From positions 1 to 64,000 of the forward strand of contig JAQTOA010000003.1 of the NCBI GenBank assembly GCA_028713555.1: a DNA stretch of 64,000 nucleotides, read 5' to 3'. Below the pieces are notes generated by a model. The model searched no databases, was not told the DNA's origin, and saw only the letters and a program-made list of their open reading frames with translations. A program made the translations under genes and the position numbers. Below are positions 27,956 through 37,274 of the stretch, piece by piece; position 1 is the stretch's first letter, and every line of letters starts with the position of its first letter. Source of the stretch: Sterolibacterium sp. (GTDB lineage: Bacteria > Pseudomonadota > Gammaproteobacteria > Burkholderiales > Rhodocyclaceae).

Positions 27956-28231
27956 ATGAGACATAGATATGAGGCGTTGGCAGTAGCCATGGTGATAGCA
28001 GGTTGTGCCACATCAACAAAGGTCCAGATACCAGAGCAACTTGCTCACCGCCCACAGGCATATCGTGACGCATATGTCGATGGATGCAAGTCAGCTCAGG
28101 CGAAAGCCTCTCAATTTAAAGATGTTGAGCGCATCCAGACAGACTCGCTCTACGCGAACGGTTGGTATGACGGATATGCGGAATGCAGGGCAAACCAACG
28201 CCCAAATAGCCGCGATGCCGTTAAGAAATAG
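27956..28231 (+). CDS. Small putative lipoprotein
   Basis: This 91-residue protein begins with a short signal and a lipobox-like MVIAGC, so it is probably lipid-anchored. The mature part is polar with repeated aromatic/cysteine motifs (YRDAYVDGCKSAQ and YANGWYDGYAECR). The start at 27956 follows AAGGAG at good spacing. No function is recognised and it stands alone. Confidence 0.65.
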   Translation: MRHRYEALAVAMVIAGCATSTKVQIPEQLAHRPQAYRDAYVDGCKSAQAKASQFKDVERIQTDSLYANGWYDGYAECRANQRPNSRDAVKK

Positions 28232-28431
28232 GATGCGCTCAAGATGACGGAGACTTGGGGGGCAATAAGTGCTGACCATCCGGGTGTGATTGCCTAAACA
28301 CCAATTAAGCGGCCATCCGTCCGACACAGCCTCACTGGCGAGAAACCACATGGTTGCCTAATAGGCGCTTGTCTTCGGCTTCAGATGAGATTGTGCGGAA
28401 ATTGATTGCTGGATGCTGAGCAAATAGGCCG

Positions 28432-28635
28432 TCAGGCCGCCTGTTCAGTCGAGACATGGGCTGGCTCCGACAGGGGCGACGATGATTGGTTTTGCGGCTC
28501 TTCGTCGTCATCGTCATTAAATCGCACAACACGTACCCAAGAAGGTAACTTTGTATTGCGCTTCGTAATTTCTTTCAGCCATTGATTAACGGGCGGGTTG
28601 AGAACATTAATGAAGCTTAGTCGTTGTTTGCTCAT
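28432..28635 (-). CDS. Small hypothetical protein with acidic stretch
   Basis: A 67-residue frame with a good ribosome binding site (GGAG seven bases before the ATG). The N-terminal half is basic (LKEITKRNTKLPSWVRVVRF), followed by an acidic run of four Asp and two Glu and a Ser/Gln-rich tail. No domain recognised. A stem-loop just upstream would separate it from any upstream transcript. Confidence 0.45.
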   Translation of the reverse strand: MSKQRLSFINVLNPPVNQWLKEITKRNTKLPSWVRVVRFNDDDDEEPQNQSSSPLSEPAHVSTEQAA

Positions 28636-28663
28636 TCGTGACTCCTGCGTTATGCCGAAATGA

Positions 28664-28690
28664 CGAAAGCCCCGTAAAACGGGGCTTTCG
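28664..28690. terminator. Bidirectional stem-loop terminator candidate
   Basis: An 11-base perfect inverted repeat (CGAAAGCCCCG at 28664-28674 and CGGGGCTTTCG at 28680-28690) with a five-base loop. The GC-rich stem ends in a TTT on either strand. It lies upstream of the 67-residue gene and has no clear coding partner on the plus strand. Confidence 0.55.
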
Positions 28691-29233
28691 GGTGGCTGAA
28701 GGAGGAGGAATCAGCCACCAAGGGGAGCATTCTCCTAACCTGCCAAATAGCGGCCGGAATCGGAAAGGAATTTCTCAATTACGTTGGAATTCATGGCAGC
28801 CGGACCCATTATTATTTATAGACGCACTATAGATAGCGCCGTTGGTAGCAAGTTCAATATCACTTTGCAAGAATTTGTAACGCTAAAGCGGAGACCATAA
28901 AACCTGGTGCTCCGTCTTACCGGCAAATATCTCCCGTGCGAAAAGACCCGCCATGGGCATCCAACACCTAAACGGATTCTGCGTAATGATGAGTTAGATC
29001 CGGACGATCTGTTCTTCGCTATTCCAGTTCTTCTTCATGCCACCTCCTCGTCTGAGGAGCCATTATCGCCAGATCAGGCTGGTTCGAAAATCCCTGGGCA
29101 GGGCAGTCTGTTGATGCGTGCGATTCTGTTCCGGTTCCCGGTTTCGAATCAGTTTTTCCTTATTTACTTTGGAAATAGATCAGGCTATAAGCCATCTTCG
29201 AAAAGATGCCGACATACTTCAAGGGAGAATTGC
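28691..29233. other. Long leader upstream of the GGDEF-EAL gene
   Basis: The frame of the following gene is open from a GTG at 28907, but the sequence up to 29233 does not look like protein of any known type and lacks a ribosome binding site at its start. I see no RNA gene. Confidence 0.4.
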
Positions 29234-31180
29234 TTGAACACCGAATTGACCCGGATTCCTCCAGTTGCGCCCGCAGGGATGTTCCGCGGCCTGCGAAACC
29301 TGAGCCCCTTCAATCTTTGGCTGTTGTCGCAATTAATTTCCATAACGGCATCGGAAATCATCGTTGTGGGCATGGAGATGATCCTGCGAGGCGAAGTCAC
29401 CTACGATTATCTGCTGACGGGCTTTGTCACCTCCCTTTTCGTCTCGGCATTTGTAGTGGCCGGTCTGCTTCACTTTCTGGATAAACAGGAACTGGCGACT
29501 GAAGCGCTGGAGGCCAGCGAGGAAAAATTCCGTGCATTTTTTGAGGGTGGCGGCGATGCTTTTTTTCTTCTGGACGTTGATGGCTATTTCAAGGAGGTCA
29601 ACCCCGCTGCCTGCGAGCGACTTGGTTACGCCCGGGAAGAACTGCTCGGAATGCAAGTTAAGGATATTTGCACAACCGAGTCTTTCGCATTGAGAGCCAA
29701 ACGCGCTGAAGCGTTGCAGCGAAATGGCCATTTGGTGTTTGAGTCCGGATACATCACCAAGTCAGGAGATGCCGTTCCGGTCGAAGTCAATTCGAAAGTC
29801 ATGACATTCAACCGTCGGCCGCATATCTTTGCGCACGTACGTGACATTTCGGAGCGCCGGAAAACCGAGGAGAAAATAGAGTTTCTCGCCCACCACGATA
29901 TTCTCACCGGACTGCCGAACCTGCTGATGCTCAAGGACCGCTTCGAATTGGCGCTGGCCTATGCCGAGCGAGCAGGAGTCAAGGTGGGGCTGATGTTCCT
30001 CGACCTCGACAATTTCAAAACCATCAACGATTCCCTTGGGCATCAATATGGCGACGCTTTGCTGCAGGAAGTTGCAACGCGATTGAGCGGGTGTGTACGC
30101 GATACCGATACCATCAGTCGCCACGGCGGCGACGAGTTCCTGATTGTTCTGGCTGACCTGCGCGATCCCGATGCCATCAACAGCGTCGCCGCCAAGATCC
30201 ATTCATTGCTGACACCGCCATTCAATATCAACAGCCATGAACTGAGCACTTCCCCTTCGATCGGGGTGGCGGTCTATCCAGACGACGGCAGGGACTTTGA
30301 TACCTTGCTGAAAATGGCTGATACAGCCATGTACCAAGCCAAGGAAGCCGGGCGCAATACCTACCGGTTCTTCACCGAGCGGATGAATGCCGACGCTCTT
30401 GAGCAATTAAATCTGGGTAACGCCTTACGGCATGGGCTCGAACGCAAGGAATTCCAGTTGTACTACCAGCCGCAAGTCGATTTGGAGACGGGAAACATCG
30501 TCGGCGCAGAAGCATTGCTTCGGTGGTGGAGTTCCGAATACGGCCTGATCATGCCGGACCGATTCATCTCGATTGCCGAAAACTCAGGCCTGATCGTACC
30601 GATTGGCGAATGGGTGTTGAACGAGGCCTGCCGGCAGGCTGTTGTCTGGCGCGATGCGGGCTTGCCAAACCTGGTAGTCGGGGTAAATCTGTCCGCAGTG
30701 CAACTTAAACGCGGCGATCTTGAGAAAATGGTTGCTAAGGCCTTGAGCACCTCGGGACTCGATCCGGGACGCCTTGAACTCGAATTGACCGAGTCCATGT
30801 TGATTCATGATACCGAGAAGGTTCTTGCGACCGTGACGCGACTCAAAGCGCTCGGCATCAAGCTTGCCATAGACGACTTCGGTACAGGCTATTCGAGTCT
30901 CTCCTATCTCAGGCGTTTTCAGGTAGATAAGCTTAAAATCGACCAGTCCTTCATCCGCGACATTGCCAACGATCCCGAGGATGCCGCGATCGTTCGGGCC
31001 ATTGTCCAGATGGCGCGGAGCCTCAAGCTCAGAACAATTGCGGAAGGAGTCGAATCCGAGGCAATGCTGGAGCACCTGCGCGATTACCAATGCGACGAAG
31101 CCCAAGGCTATCTTTATAGCAAACCAATGCCGGCTGAGGAATTTGCGGAATATCTTGGCTCAAGAGCGACGGCGGATTAG
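29234..31180 (+). CDS. Membrane-linked PAS-GGDEF-EAL protein (c-di-GMP turnover)
   Basis: The 648-residue product has two hydrophobic segments near residues 27-48 and 58-82, a PAS domain (about 95-215), a GGDEF domain with an intact RHGGDEFL motif, and an EAL domain with GAEALLRW, ELELTESML, DDFGTGYSSL and EGVES. Both catalytic signatures are complete, so it may make or cleave c-di-GMP in response to a signal read by the PAS domain. I place the start at a TTG at 29234, six bases after AGGGAG; the frame is open upstream to 28907. It stands alone. Confidence 0.85.
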   Translation: MNTELTRIPPVAPAGMFRGLRNLSPFNLWLLSQLISITASEIIVVGMEMILRGEVTYDYLLTGFVTSLFVSAFVVAGLLHFLDKQELATEALEASEEKFRAFFEGGGDAFFLLDVDGYFKEVNPAACERLGYAREELLGMQVKDICTTESFALRAKRAEALQRNGHLVFESGYITKSGDAVPVEVNSKVMTFNRRPHIFAHVRDISERRKTEEKIEFLAHHDILTGLPNLLMLKDRFELALAYAERAGVKVGLMFLDLDNFKTINDSLGHQYGDALLQEVATRLSGCVRDTDTISRHGGDEFLIVLADLRDPDAINSVAAKIHSLLTPPFNINSHELSTSPSIGVAVYPDDGRDFDTLLKMADTAMYQAKEAGRNTYRFFTERMNADALEQLNLGNALRHGLERKEFQLYYQPQVDLETGNIVGAEALLRWWSSEYGLIMPDRFISIAENSGLIVPIGEWVLNEACRQAVVWRDAGLPNLVVGVNLSAVQLKRGDLEKMVAKALSTSGLDPGRLELELTESMLIHDTEKVLATVTRLKALGIKLAIDDFGTGYSSLSYLRRFQVDKLKIDQSFIRDIANDPEDAAIVRAIVQMARSLKLRTIAEGVESEAMLEHLRDYQCDEAQGYLYSKPMPAEEFAEYLGSRATAD

Positions 31181-31529
31181 GAATTCTTTCAATCCCGGGA
31201 AGTTGCCTTTCCAAAGAGCGAACGATGCAAGCACGGCGCGAGATCGGAAACCATCTTGATAGTCACAAGGTGTAATTCCCAGATAGTCAATCTTTCCATA
31301 TCATTGCTAACAGAACGCACTGCCTGGAGTCCGGACCGCGGTCGCAATGATTCGCGAAGATTGCCGAAACGGATTGCTGTAAATCACCATTGAACCCGCG
31401 AGTTATTACGGCAACCCAACGTCATCTATTCGTACTATCATCGTACATTCTGGCGGGTCGCATCAATGTATTCGCTATGATGTGAAACCGCAGAATTCGG
31501 AGCATACCTACCAAGGAGAAACACAGATC
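31181..31529. other. Intergenic region
   Basis: No gene, repeat or convincing terminator was found in these 349 bases. The part from about 31440 on should hold the promoter of the small helix-turn-helix gene. Confidence 0.35.
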
Positions 31530-31757
31530 ATGACAACGAAATCAAAACTCAAAGCCCTTCCCAAAGACCTCACGGAATTCCGCAAGAATCTGGGTCTCAA
31601 TCAATCGGACTTCTGGTCTCGCTACGGCGTTACACAATCCGGTGGTTCGCGCTATGAATCCGGGAGGAACATGCCGATGCCAATGAAGCTTCTGATTCGG
31701 CTGCATTTGAGCGGCGTGATTTCTGATGACGCGCTTAAGGCGGCGAAGGCGAAGTAA
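31530..31757 (+). CDS. Small helix-turn-helix protein
   Basis: The 75-residue protein is little more than one DNA-binding domain: LTEFRKNLGLNQSDFWSRYGVTQSGGSRYESGRNMPMP, a Cro/CI-like helix-turn-helix. The start at 31530 (MTTKSK) is chosen because an AAGGAG lies upstream; the ORF is open to 31482. It may act as a transcription factor or an antitoxin, but no toxin gene is next to it. Confidence 0.7.
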   Translation: MTTKSKLKALPKDLTEFRKNLGLNQSDFWSRYGVTQSGGSRYESGRNMPMPMKLLIRLHLSGVISDDALKAAKAK

Positions 31758-31926
31758 CTCATGCACGTCCCTATGAAAGCGGAAGCGCGTGCTAATGCGC
31801 GAGGGGGATGTGGTAGCTGTTCAAGAAGCACCATGGCCAGCAGCCGGCATCTTCCCCGTTGCGCCTCCTCCCCCGGAAGGTTTTCCTGGTTGAGGGAGTT
31901 TGTCGGTCTGGGGACGTTGCCATGAA

Positions 31927-32499
31927 CTACTTCTTCTCGGTGGTCTTCTCTTCAGTAGGAGGCGCCGTGAAATTGGGGAAATTCAGGCCTGCGAACAGGC
32001 TGCGCGCCTGACCCTTAACCTGCTCCTGCATTTGCTGGAACATTTTCTGGCTCTGTTCCATGTAGGCCCCCATCATGCTTTGCATGGCAGGTCCCTGAAA
32101 ATTAAGAAACTGCGTCCAGAGGTCGTTGCCCGAAGCCGGATTGTCACCATGCAGCGTCCTCGCCTGCTCTTTGAGCTTGGCCTGGATGTCGGAGAACGCC
32201 TTGATGTTGCCCTCAAGGTATTTGCCCATCATTCCCTGCATGGCATTCCCATAGAAGCGGATCATCTGAGACAGCAGGTCACTGGTGAACATCGGCGCGC
32301 CACCAGCCTCTTCATCGAGAATGATCTGAAGCAATACGCTACGCGTCAGATCCTCGCCAGACTTGACATCCACCACCTGAAATTCTTCATGATGCAGCAC
32401 CAGCGCCTTGACATCAGCCAGCGTGATATAGGTGCTGGTATGCGTGTCATAAAGACGACGGTTCGGATATTTCTTGATCAGTCTCAACGGCTCGGCCAT
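31927..32499 (-). CDS. phaR: Polyhydroxyalkanoate synthesis repressor
   Basis: The 190-residue protein starts with the diagnostic PhaR N-terminus RLIKKYPNRRLYDTHTSTYITLADVK, a DNA-binding domain, followed by VDVKSGEDLTRSVLLQII and a Met/Gln-rich amphipathic region that binds PHA granules in studied homologues. It represses phasin and PHA genes when no polymer is present. The ATG at 32499 is used; the longer frame upstream has no family similarity. It is the last gene of the phaC-phaB-phaB-phaR group. Confidence 0.92.
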   Translation of the reverse strand: MAEPLRLIKKYPNRRLYDTHTSTYITLADVKALVLHHEEFQVVDVKSGEDLTRSVLLQIILDEEAGGAPMFTSDLLSQMIRFYGNAMQGMMGKYLEGNIKAFSDIQAKLKEQARTLHGDNPASGNDLWTQFLNFQGPAMQSMMGAYMEQSQKMFQQMQEQVKGQARSLFAGLNFPNFTAPPTEEKTTEKK

Positions 32500-32552
32500 C
32501 GCATCAGTCCTTCTGGTTAACAGCAGCCTGCAAATTATAGTTCTTTTGTGCA

Positions 32553-32575
32553 GCCCACCTGCAAGACAGGTGGGC
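32553..32575. terminator. Stem-loop between phaB and phaR
   Basis: A perfect nine-base inverted repeat (GCCCACCTG / CAGGTGGGC) with a five-base loop lies 19 bases after the phaB stop on the minus strand. No T run follows, so it may be an RNA processing or stability element rather than a terminator. A TATAAT on the minus strand (32534-32539) may give phaR its own promoter. Confidence 0.5.
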
Positions 32576-32593
32576 AACCCGGGAAATCTCCTT

Positions 32594-33337
32594 TCAATAC
32601 ATGTGCAAGCCACCATTGATGTTGAGAGTCGCCCCGGTCATGTAACCGGCCAAGTCGGAACTCAGGTAGGAGCAAAGGGCGCCGATTTCCTCCGGCTTGC
32701 CGAAACGTTTCATCGGAATACCGTCGATGATGCCCTGGCGGACATCGTCGCGGATGGCCATGACCATCTTGGTGGAGATATAGCCCGGAGCGATGGCATT
32801 CACGGTCACGCCCTTGGTAACCAGTTCCTGGGCCAGTGCCTTGGTAAAACCAAGAATTCCGGCCTTGGCGGCGGAATAGTTGGTCTGCCCTGCCTGGCCT
32901 TTAACTCCGTTGACCGATGAGATGTTGATGATGCGGCCCCAGCCACGCGCCGCCATTTTCGATGAAACCTGCTGGGTCACATTGAACACGCTGTTCAGGT
33001 TGGTCGACATCACCGCGTCCCACATGTCTCTACCCATCTTGGGAAAGAACCTGTCGCGGGTAATTCCGGCATTATTCACCAGGATGTCGATCGGACCGGC
33101 CTTGGCCTCGGCTTCGGCAACCATTGCCCTGGACGACTCATAATCCGAAACGTCGGCGGCCACGGTGATAAAGTCATTGAAGCCATCTGCCCGCATCTCG
33201 GCAAGCCATTCTTCCGGCTTGTCCAGTTCGGGATGATAAGCCGCCACAACCTTGTAACCGTCCTTGGCGAACGCCCGGCAGATTGCTGTGCCGAGTCCAC
33301 CCATTGCGCCGGTAACCAGCGCCACTCTGTTAGTCAT
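32594..33337 (-). CDS. phaB: Acetoacetyl-CoA reductase, second copy
   Basis: A 247-residue short-chain dehydrogenase. It has the nucleotide-binding VTGAMGGLGTAICRAF, NNAGITRD, the catalytic Ser/Tyr/Lys set in INISSVNGVKGQAGQTNYSAAKAG, and a C-terminal LNINGGLHMY typical for PhaB. It reduces acetoacetyl-CoA to (R)-3-hydroxybutyryl-CoA with NADPH. It follows another phaB copy by 68 bases; the two differ at many positions, so the duplication is not recent. Confidence 0.92.
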   Translation of the reverse strand: MTNRVALVTGAMGGLGTAICRAFAKDGYKVVAAYHPELDKPEEWLAEMRADGFNDFITVAADVSDYESSRAMVAEAEAKAGPIDILVNNAGITRDRFFPKMGRDMWDAVMSTNLNSVFNVTQQVSSKMAARGWGRIINISSVNGVKGQAGQTNYSAAKAGILGFTKALAQELVTKGVTVNAIAPGYISTKMVMAIRDDVRQGIIDGIPMKRFGKPEEIGALCSYLSSDLAGYMTGATLNINGGLHMY

Positions 33338-33405
33338 CTTCTCTTTCCTACGTTAAAAAAACCTGTTGCGGGTGCCTCATTTTTGACGGCATCCCTATGC
33401 ATATG

Positions 33406-34146
33406 TCAATACATGTGCTGGCCGCCGTTGATGGAGATATTGGCCCCGTTTACAAACGCCGCTTCCTGGGAGGAAAGGTAGGCCACCAGTCCTGCCACTT
33501 CTTCCGGTTTGCCCAGACGCGACATCGGGATCTGCGGCAGGATTTTGGAATCCAGCACTTCCTGCGGAATCGCCCTGACCATCTTGGTGCCGATATAGCC
33601 GGGTGAAATGGTGTTGACGGTCACGCCCTTCTTCGCCACTTCCAGGGCCAGTGACTTGGTAAAACCGTGCATGCCTGCCTTGGCGGCGGCGTAGTTGGTC
33701 TGACCGAAGGCGCCCTTCTGGCCATTGACCGAAGAGATGTTGATGATCCGGCCCCAATTGCGCTCGACCATGCCATCAACAACTTGTTTGGTCATATTGA
33801 ATACCGAGTCGAGATTGGTGTGGATGACCGCATCCCAGTCGTCCTTGGTCATTTTCTTGAAGGTCATGTCGCGGGTAATGCCAGCGTTGTTGACCAGCAC
33901 GTCGATCGGCCCCAATTCCTTGACGATCTGCTCGACGCAAGCCTTGCAGGAATCGAAGCTGACCACATCGCAAGGGTAGGCCTTGAAGCCATAGCCCATG
34001 CTGTTCATGCTGCGCAACCATTCCTGGGCTTTGCTGTTGCTGGGACTATAAGTGGCAACCACTTTATATCCCAGCGCGGCAAACTTGATGCAGATCGCCT
34101 CGCCCAGACCTCCCATGCCCCCCGTTACCAAAGCCACCTTTTGCAT
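33406..34146 (-). CDS. phaB: Acetoacetyl-CoA reductase, first copy
   Basis: A 246-residue PhaB of the short-chain dehydrogenase family: VTGGMGGLGEAICIKF, NNAGITRDMTFKKM, INISSVNGQKGAFGQTNYAAAKAGM, and a C-terminal ISINGGQHMY. It gives the monomer for PhaC. It lies 85 bases after phaC and is probably in the same transcript. No thiolase gene (phaA) is present nearby. The two copies may differ in cofactor or substrate preference; that is not visible by eye. Confidence 0.93.
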   Translation of the reverse strand: MQKVALVTGGMGGLGEAICIKFAALGYKVVATYSPSNSKAQEWLRSMNSMGYGFKAYPCDVVSFDSCKACVEQIVKELGPIDVLVNNAGITRDMTFKKMTKDDWDAVIHTNLDSVFNMTKQVVDGMVERNWGRIINISSVNGQKGAFGQTNYAAAKAGMHGFTKSLALEVAKKGVTVNTISPGYIGTKMVRAIPQEVLDSKILPQIPMSRLGKPEEVAGLVAYLSSQEAAFVNGANISINGGQHMY

Positions 34147-34231
34147 GATTAGTCTCCTTGTATGTTATTGCGGGGGAAACGACCGACGGCTTTGGCTTAC
34201 CCCCGGTGAGCGCCATTGCCCGAATACTATG

Positions 34232-35980
34232 CTATGTCGCCTTTTCCTTGACGTAGCTCCCTGGCGCCGGCTCCCCGCTCGGGTAGGCGGCATTGCCGAG
34301 ACGTTTGCGCGCCACGCGTTGTTTGCCGCCAAAACCGGCCAGCCATTCGGCCCAATGCGGCCACCAACTCCCCTGATGTTCGATGGCGCTGTCCAGCCAT
34401 TGGTCGGAATTACCACCGCTGCTTTGGCCAACCCAGTAGCTGCGCTTGTTCTTCGCTGCCGGATTGATGACCCCGGCAATATGTCCACTGGCGCCCAAAG
34501 TGAAAACGGTTTTGCCGCCGAGCAGCCGGCGCGATTGATAGGAGGTTTTCCACGGCACGATGTGATCCTCGCGCGAGGCAAAAAGATAAGCCGGCATGTC
34601 GACGCGGCCGAGGTCGGCCTTGACGCCGCACATTTCGAGTTTGCCTGGCGCCCGCAGGTTGTTTTCCAGATACATATTGCGCAAATACCAAGCGGCAAAA
34701 GGACCCGGCAGGTTGGTGCTATCGGCGTTCCAGTACAGCAGGTCGAATGCCTTCGGTTTGCCGCCCTTCAAGTAGTTGCCAACAACATATTGCCAAATCA
34801 GATCGTTGGCGCGCAGGATCGAGAACACGGAAGCCAGTTCGCTGCCTTTCATCAGGCCGCCCTTGCCGATCGTCGCTTCGCGCTGCTGTACCGATGGTTC
34901 GTCAATGAAACAGCCGAGTTCACCCGGCTCGGAGAAGTCGAGCAAGGTGGTGAGCAGCGTCAGCGAAGCGACAGGTTCTTCGCCGCGCGCCTTGGCGACA
35001 GCCAGCGCCGAGGATAGGATCGTGCCGCCGACGCAGAACCCCAGCGCATTCACTTGTTTCACCTTGCCTATCTCGCGTGCCACTTTGAGCGCCGTCAGCG
35101 CCCCCTTTTCCAGATAATCGTCCCAGGTCAGGTAGCCGTGAGCGGCCTTGGGATTGCGCCAGGACAGCATGAACACGGTGTGACCCTGCTCCACCGCGTA
35201 GCGCACGAAGGAGTTCTCCGGCTGCAAATCGAGAATGTAAAACTTGTTGATGCACGGCGGCACCATCACCAGCGGCCGCTCGGCGACTTTGTCGGTCGAT
35301 GGGGAATATTGGATCAACTGGATCAATTCGTTTTCAAACACCACCGCTCCGGGGGTCACCGCCAAGTTGCGCCCAACCTCGAAGGCAGCCTCGTCGGTCA
35401 TCGAGATGCTGCCTTTCTCGACGTCGGCGATCAGGTTCTTGATCCCGGCGGTAATGCTTTCACCCTTGGTCGCCAGCGCAGTCCGGATAAATTCCGGATT
35501 GGTCGCGGCGAAATTCGACGGCGCCAGCGCATCGACATACTGGCGTGCGATAAAGCGCAAGCGCTGCTTTTCTTTTGCATCGGCGACAAACGTGGCCTCG
35601 ACCATCTTGCAGAGAAACTCGGCATTGATCAGATAGGACTGGCGCAAGTAATCATATACCGGGCTTTCGGCCCATTCAGGCGCGGCGAAACGGCGATCGC
35701 CCGGTTCTGGCAGGGCGACTGCCGGTGCTGGCTGATCTGGCTTGCGGCTAATCTGCGCCTGCCACAGTTGGGTATGGCGGGCAACGAATTCATGTTGCAA
35801 CTTGCGCAAGACTTCCGGCGGCACGGCGGGATTCGTCGCTGCCGGCAGCGTTCTCTCTCCCTGTTCCTTTAACGCAGCCTGCTGTGCCGTCAGGTATTGG
35901 GCAAAAGCCTGACTCCAAGCCTGATTTGCCTGCGCCATGGACTGCATGGCTTTCGTCATGGGATCGGGTGTTTCTGACAT
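34232..35980 (-). CDS. phaC: Class I polyhydroxyalkanoate synthase
   Basis: The 582-residue protein is the usual size of class I synthases. The lipase-box-like nucleophile is Cys316 in LGFCVGGT; the other triad residues are Asp472 (SREDHIVPW) and His500 (GASGHIAGV). PxxINKFYILDL and the conserved FxxSWRNP segment are also present. It polymerises 3-hydroxyacyl-CoA on the granule surface. The start at 35980 follows GGAGG; the frame upstream of it is not conserved. It leads the phaC-phaB-phaB-phaR group. Confidence 0.95.
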   Translation of the reverse strand: MSETPDPMTKAMQSMAQANQAWSQAFAQYLTAQQAALKEQGERTLPAATNPAVPPEVLRKLQHEFVARHTQLWQAQISRKPDQPAPAVALPEPGDRRFAAPEWAESPVYDYLRQSYLINAEFLCKMVEATFVADAKEKQRLRFIARQYVDALAPSNFAATNPEFIRTALATKGESITAGIKNLIADVEKGSISMTDEAAFEVGRNLAVTPGAVVFENELIQLIQYSPSTDKVAERPLVMVPPCINKFYILDLQPENSFVRYAVEQGHTVFMLSWRNPKAAHGYLTWDDYLEKGALTALKVAREIGKVKQVNALGFCVGGTILSSALAVAKARGEEPVASLTLLTTLLDFSEPGELGCFIDEPSVQQREATIGKGGLMKGSELASVFSILRANDLIWQYVVGNYLKGGKPKAFDLLYWNADSTNLPGPFAAWYLRNMYLENNLRAPGKLEMCGVKADLGRVDMPAYLFASREDHIVPWKTSYQSRRLLGGKTVFTLGASGHIAGVINPAAKNKRSYWVGQSSGGNSDQWLDSAIEHQGSWWPHWAEWLAGFGGKQRVARKRLGNAAYPSGEPAPGSYVKEKAT

Positions 35981-36082
35981 CCGCTGCTCCTCCGTGGTAA
36001 GAGGCCGGGACTGAGTTGTTTGGCTGCTTACCGGCGAATTTTGCACTGCAACATAAATGCTGTCAAGGCGGGAAAGTCCTGC

Positions 36083-37267
36083 TCATCCCGCCACTGCGGC
36101 ATGCATTCGGCGCAGCGCGGTATCCAGGAGCGCCCGCGGACAGCCAAAATTTAGCCGGACGAAACCGCTGGTGTCACTGCGCTGGTCGCGAGCACTCCGA
36201 CTGAAATCTGCGCCGTCGGATAGGCCCACGCCGGCTTCCTCGAAAAAGCGCTGGGGATTGTCGATACCACGCGTTCGACAAAGTCGGCGTGCATCGATCC
36301 AAGCCAAGTAGGTCGCTTCGACATGCGTCATGCTCAGTCCGGGCATCCGGGCGATCTGTTCCTCGACCCGGTCGCGGTTGCCGCGCAAATAGTCGAGCAG
36401 CGCCGCATGCCAGGCGCCGGCATGGCGATAGGCGGCCTCGGTCGCCGCCAGCCCGAGGACATTGACATGCGGTACGATGCCCTGCATCGCCGTGCGGAAG
36501 GCGCGGCGCAAGGCGGCATCGGGGATCACCGCAAAGGCGCAGCCGAGTCCGGGAATGTTGAAGGTTTTCGATGGCGCCATCAGCGTGATGCTGCGCCGGG
36601 CAGCGGCCGCAGAGAGCGTGGCAAAGGGCTGGTGGCGCAGCTGCGGATCGAGGATCAGGCCGCAATGGATCTCGTCGGAGCAGACGATCAGGTCGTGGCG
36701 CTCGGCAAGCTCCGCGATCTCGCGTAACTCATGTTCGCGCCAGACGCGCCCGACCGGATTGTGCGGATGGCAGAGCAGGAACAGTTTTGTTGCGGGTGTC
36801 AGAGCCGCCTCGACTGCCGCGTAATCCCACTCCCAGCGGCCATTGTCGCAGGTAAGCGCGGTACTGACGATGCCGCGCTGCGAGAATTGCGGTGCAGAAA
36901 GGAAAGGCGGATAGATCGGTGTGGCGGTGAATACTTCATCCTGCGGCCCGCCTACGGCGCGACAGGCGACATTCAGCCCGGTTACCAGGCCGGGCAGCCA
37001 GACCAGCCAATCCTCATCCACCTGCCACTGGTACTCGCTTGCCAGATGGTTTTGCAGCGCTTCGATCAACGACGACCATGGCCCGCCGTAGCCGAACACC
37101 CCATGTTCAATGCGCCGCCGCAATGCATTCAGCACCGCCGGCGGCGCGGCAAAATCCATGTCGGCGACCCACAGCGGAATGATTCCGGGGTCACGGCCGG
37201 CGTACTTGCCCCACTTGATCGAATCGCTGCCGCAACGCTCGATGATCCTGTCGAAATCGAGGCTCAT
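36083..37267 (-). CDS. PatB/MalY-type cystathionine beta-lyase
   Basis: A 394-residue PLP enzyme of the aminotransferase class I/II group. The PLP lysine is Lys234 in MAPSKTFNIPGL; other marks are PLWVADMDFAAP, GYGGP, CHPHNPVGRVW and CSDEIHCGL. Enzymes of this type cleave carbon-sulfur bonds of cystathionine or cysteine conjugates. It starts 7 bases after the stop of the cysB-like regulator on the same strand, which supports a role in sulfur metabolism. Confidence 0.88.
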   Translation of the reverse strand: MSLDFDRIIERCGSDSIKWGKYAGRDPGIIPLWVADMDFAAPPAVLNALRRRIEHGVFGYGGPWSSLIEALQNHLASEYQWQVDEDWLVWLPGLVTGLNVACRAVGGPQDEVFTATPIYPPFLSAPQFSQRGIVSTALTCDNGRWEWDYAAVEAALTPATKLFLLCHPHNPVGRVWREHELREIAELAERHDLIVCSDEIHCGLILDPQLRHQPFATLSAAAARRSITLMAPSKTFNIPGLGCAFAVIPDAALRRAFRTAMQGIVPHVNVLGLAATEAAYRHAGAWHAALLDYLRGNRDRVEEQIARMPGLSMTHVEATYLAWIDARRLCRTRGIDNPQRFFEEAGVGLSDGADFSRSARDQRSDTSGFVRLNFGCPRALLDTALRRMHAAVAG

Positions 37268-37274
37268 ATTTCAC

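Noticed and set aside
28907-29233. 109-residue N-terminal extension of the GGDEF-EAL protein
   Set aside because: The GTG at 28907 has no ribosome binding site and the extension has no domain features, while the TTG at 29234 has a good site.
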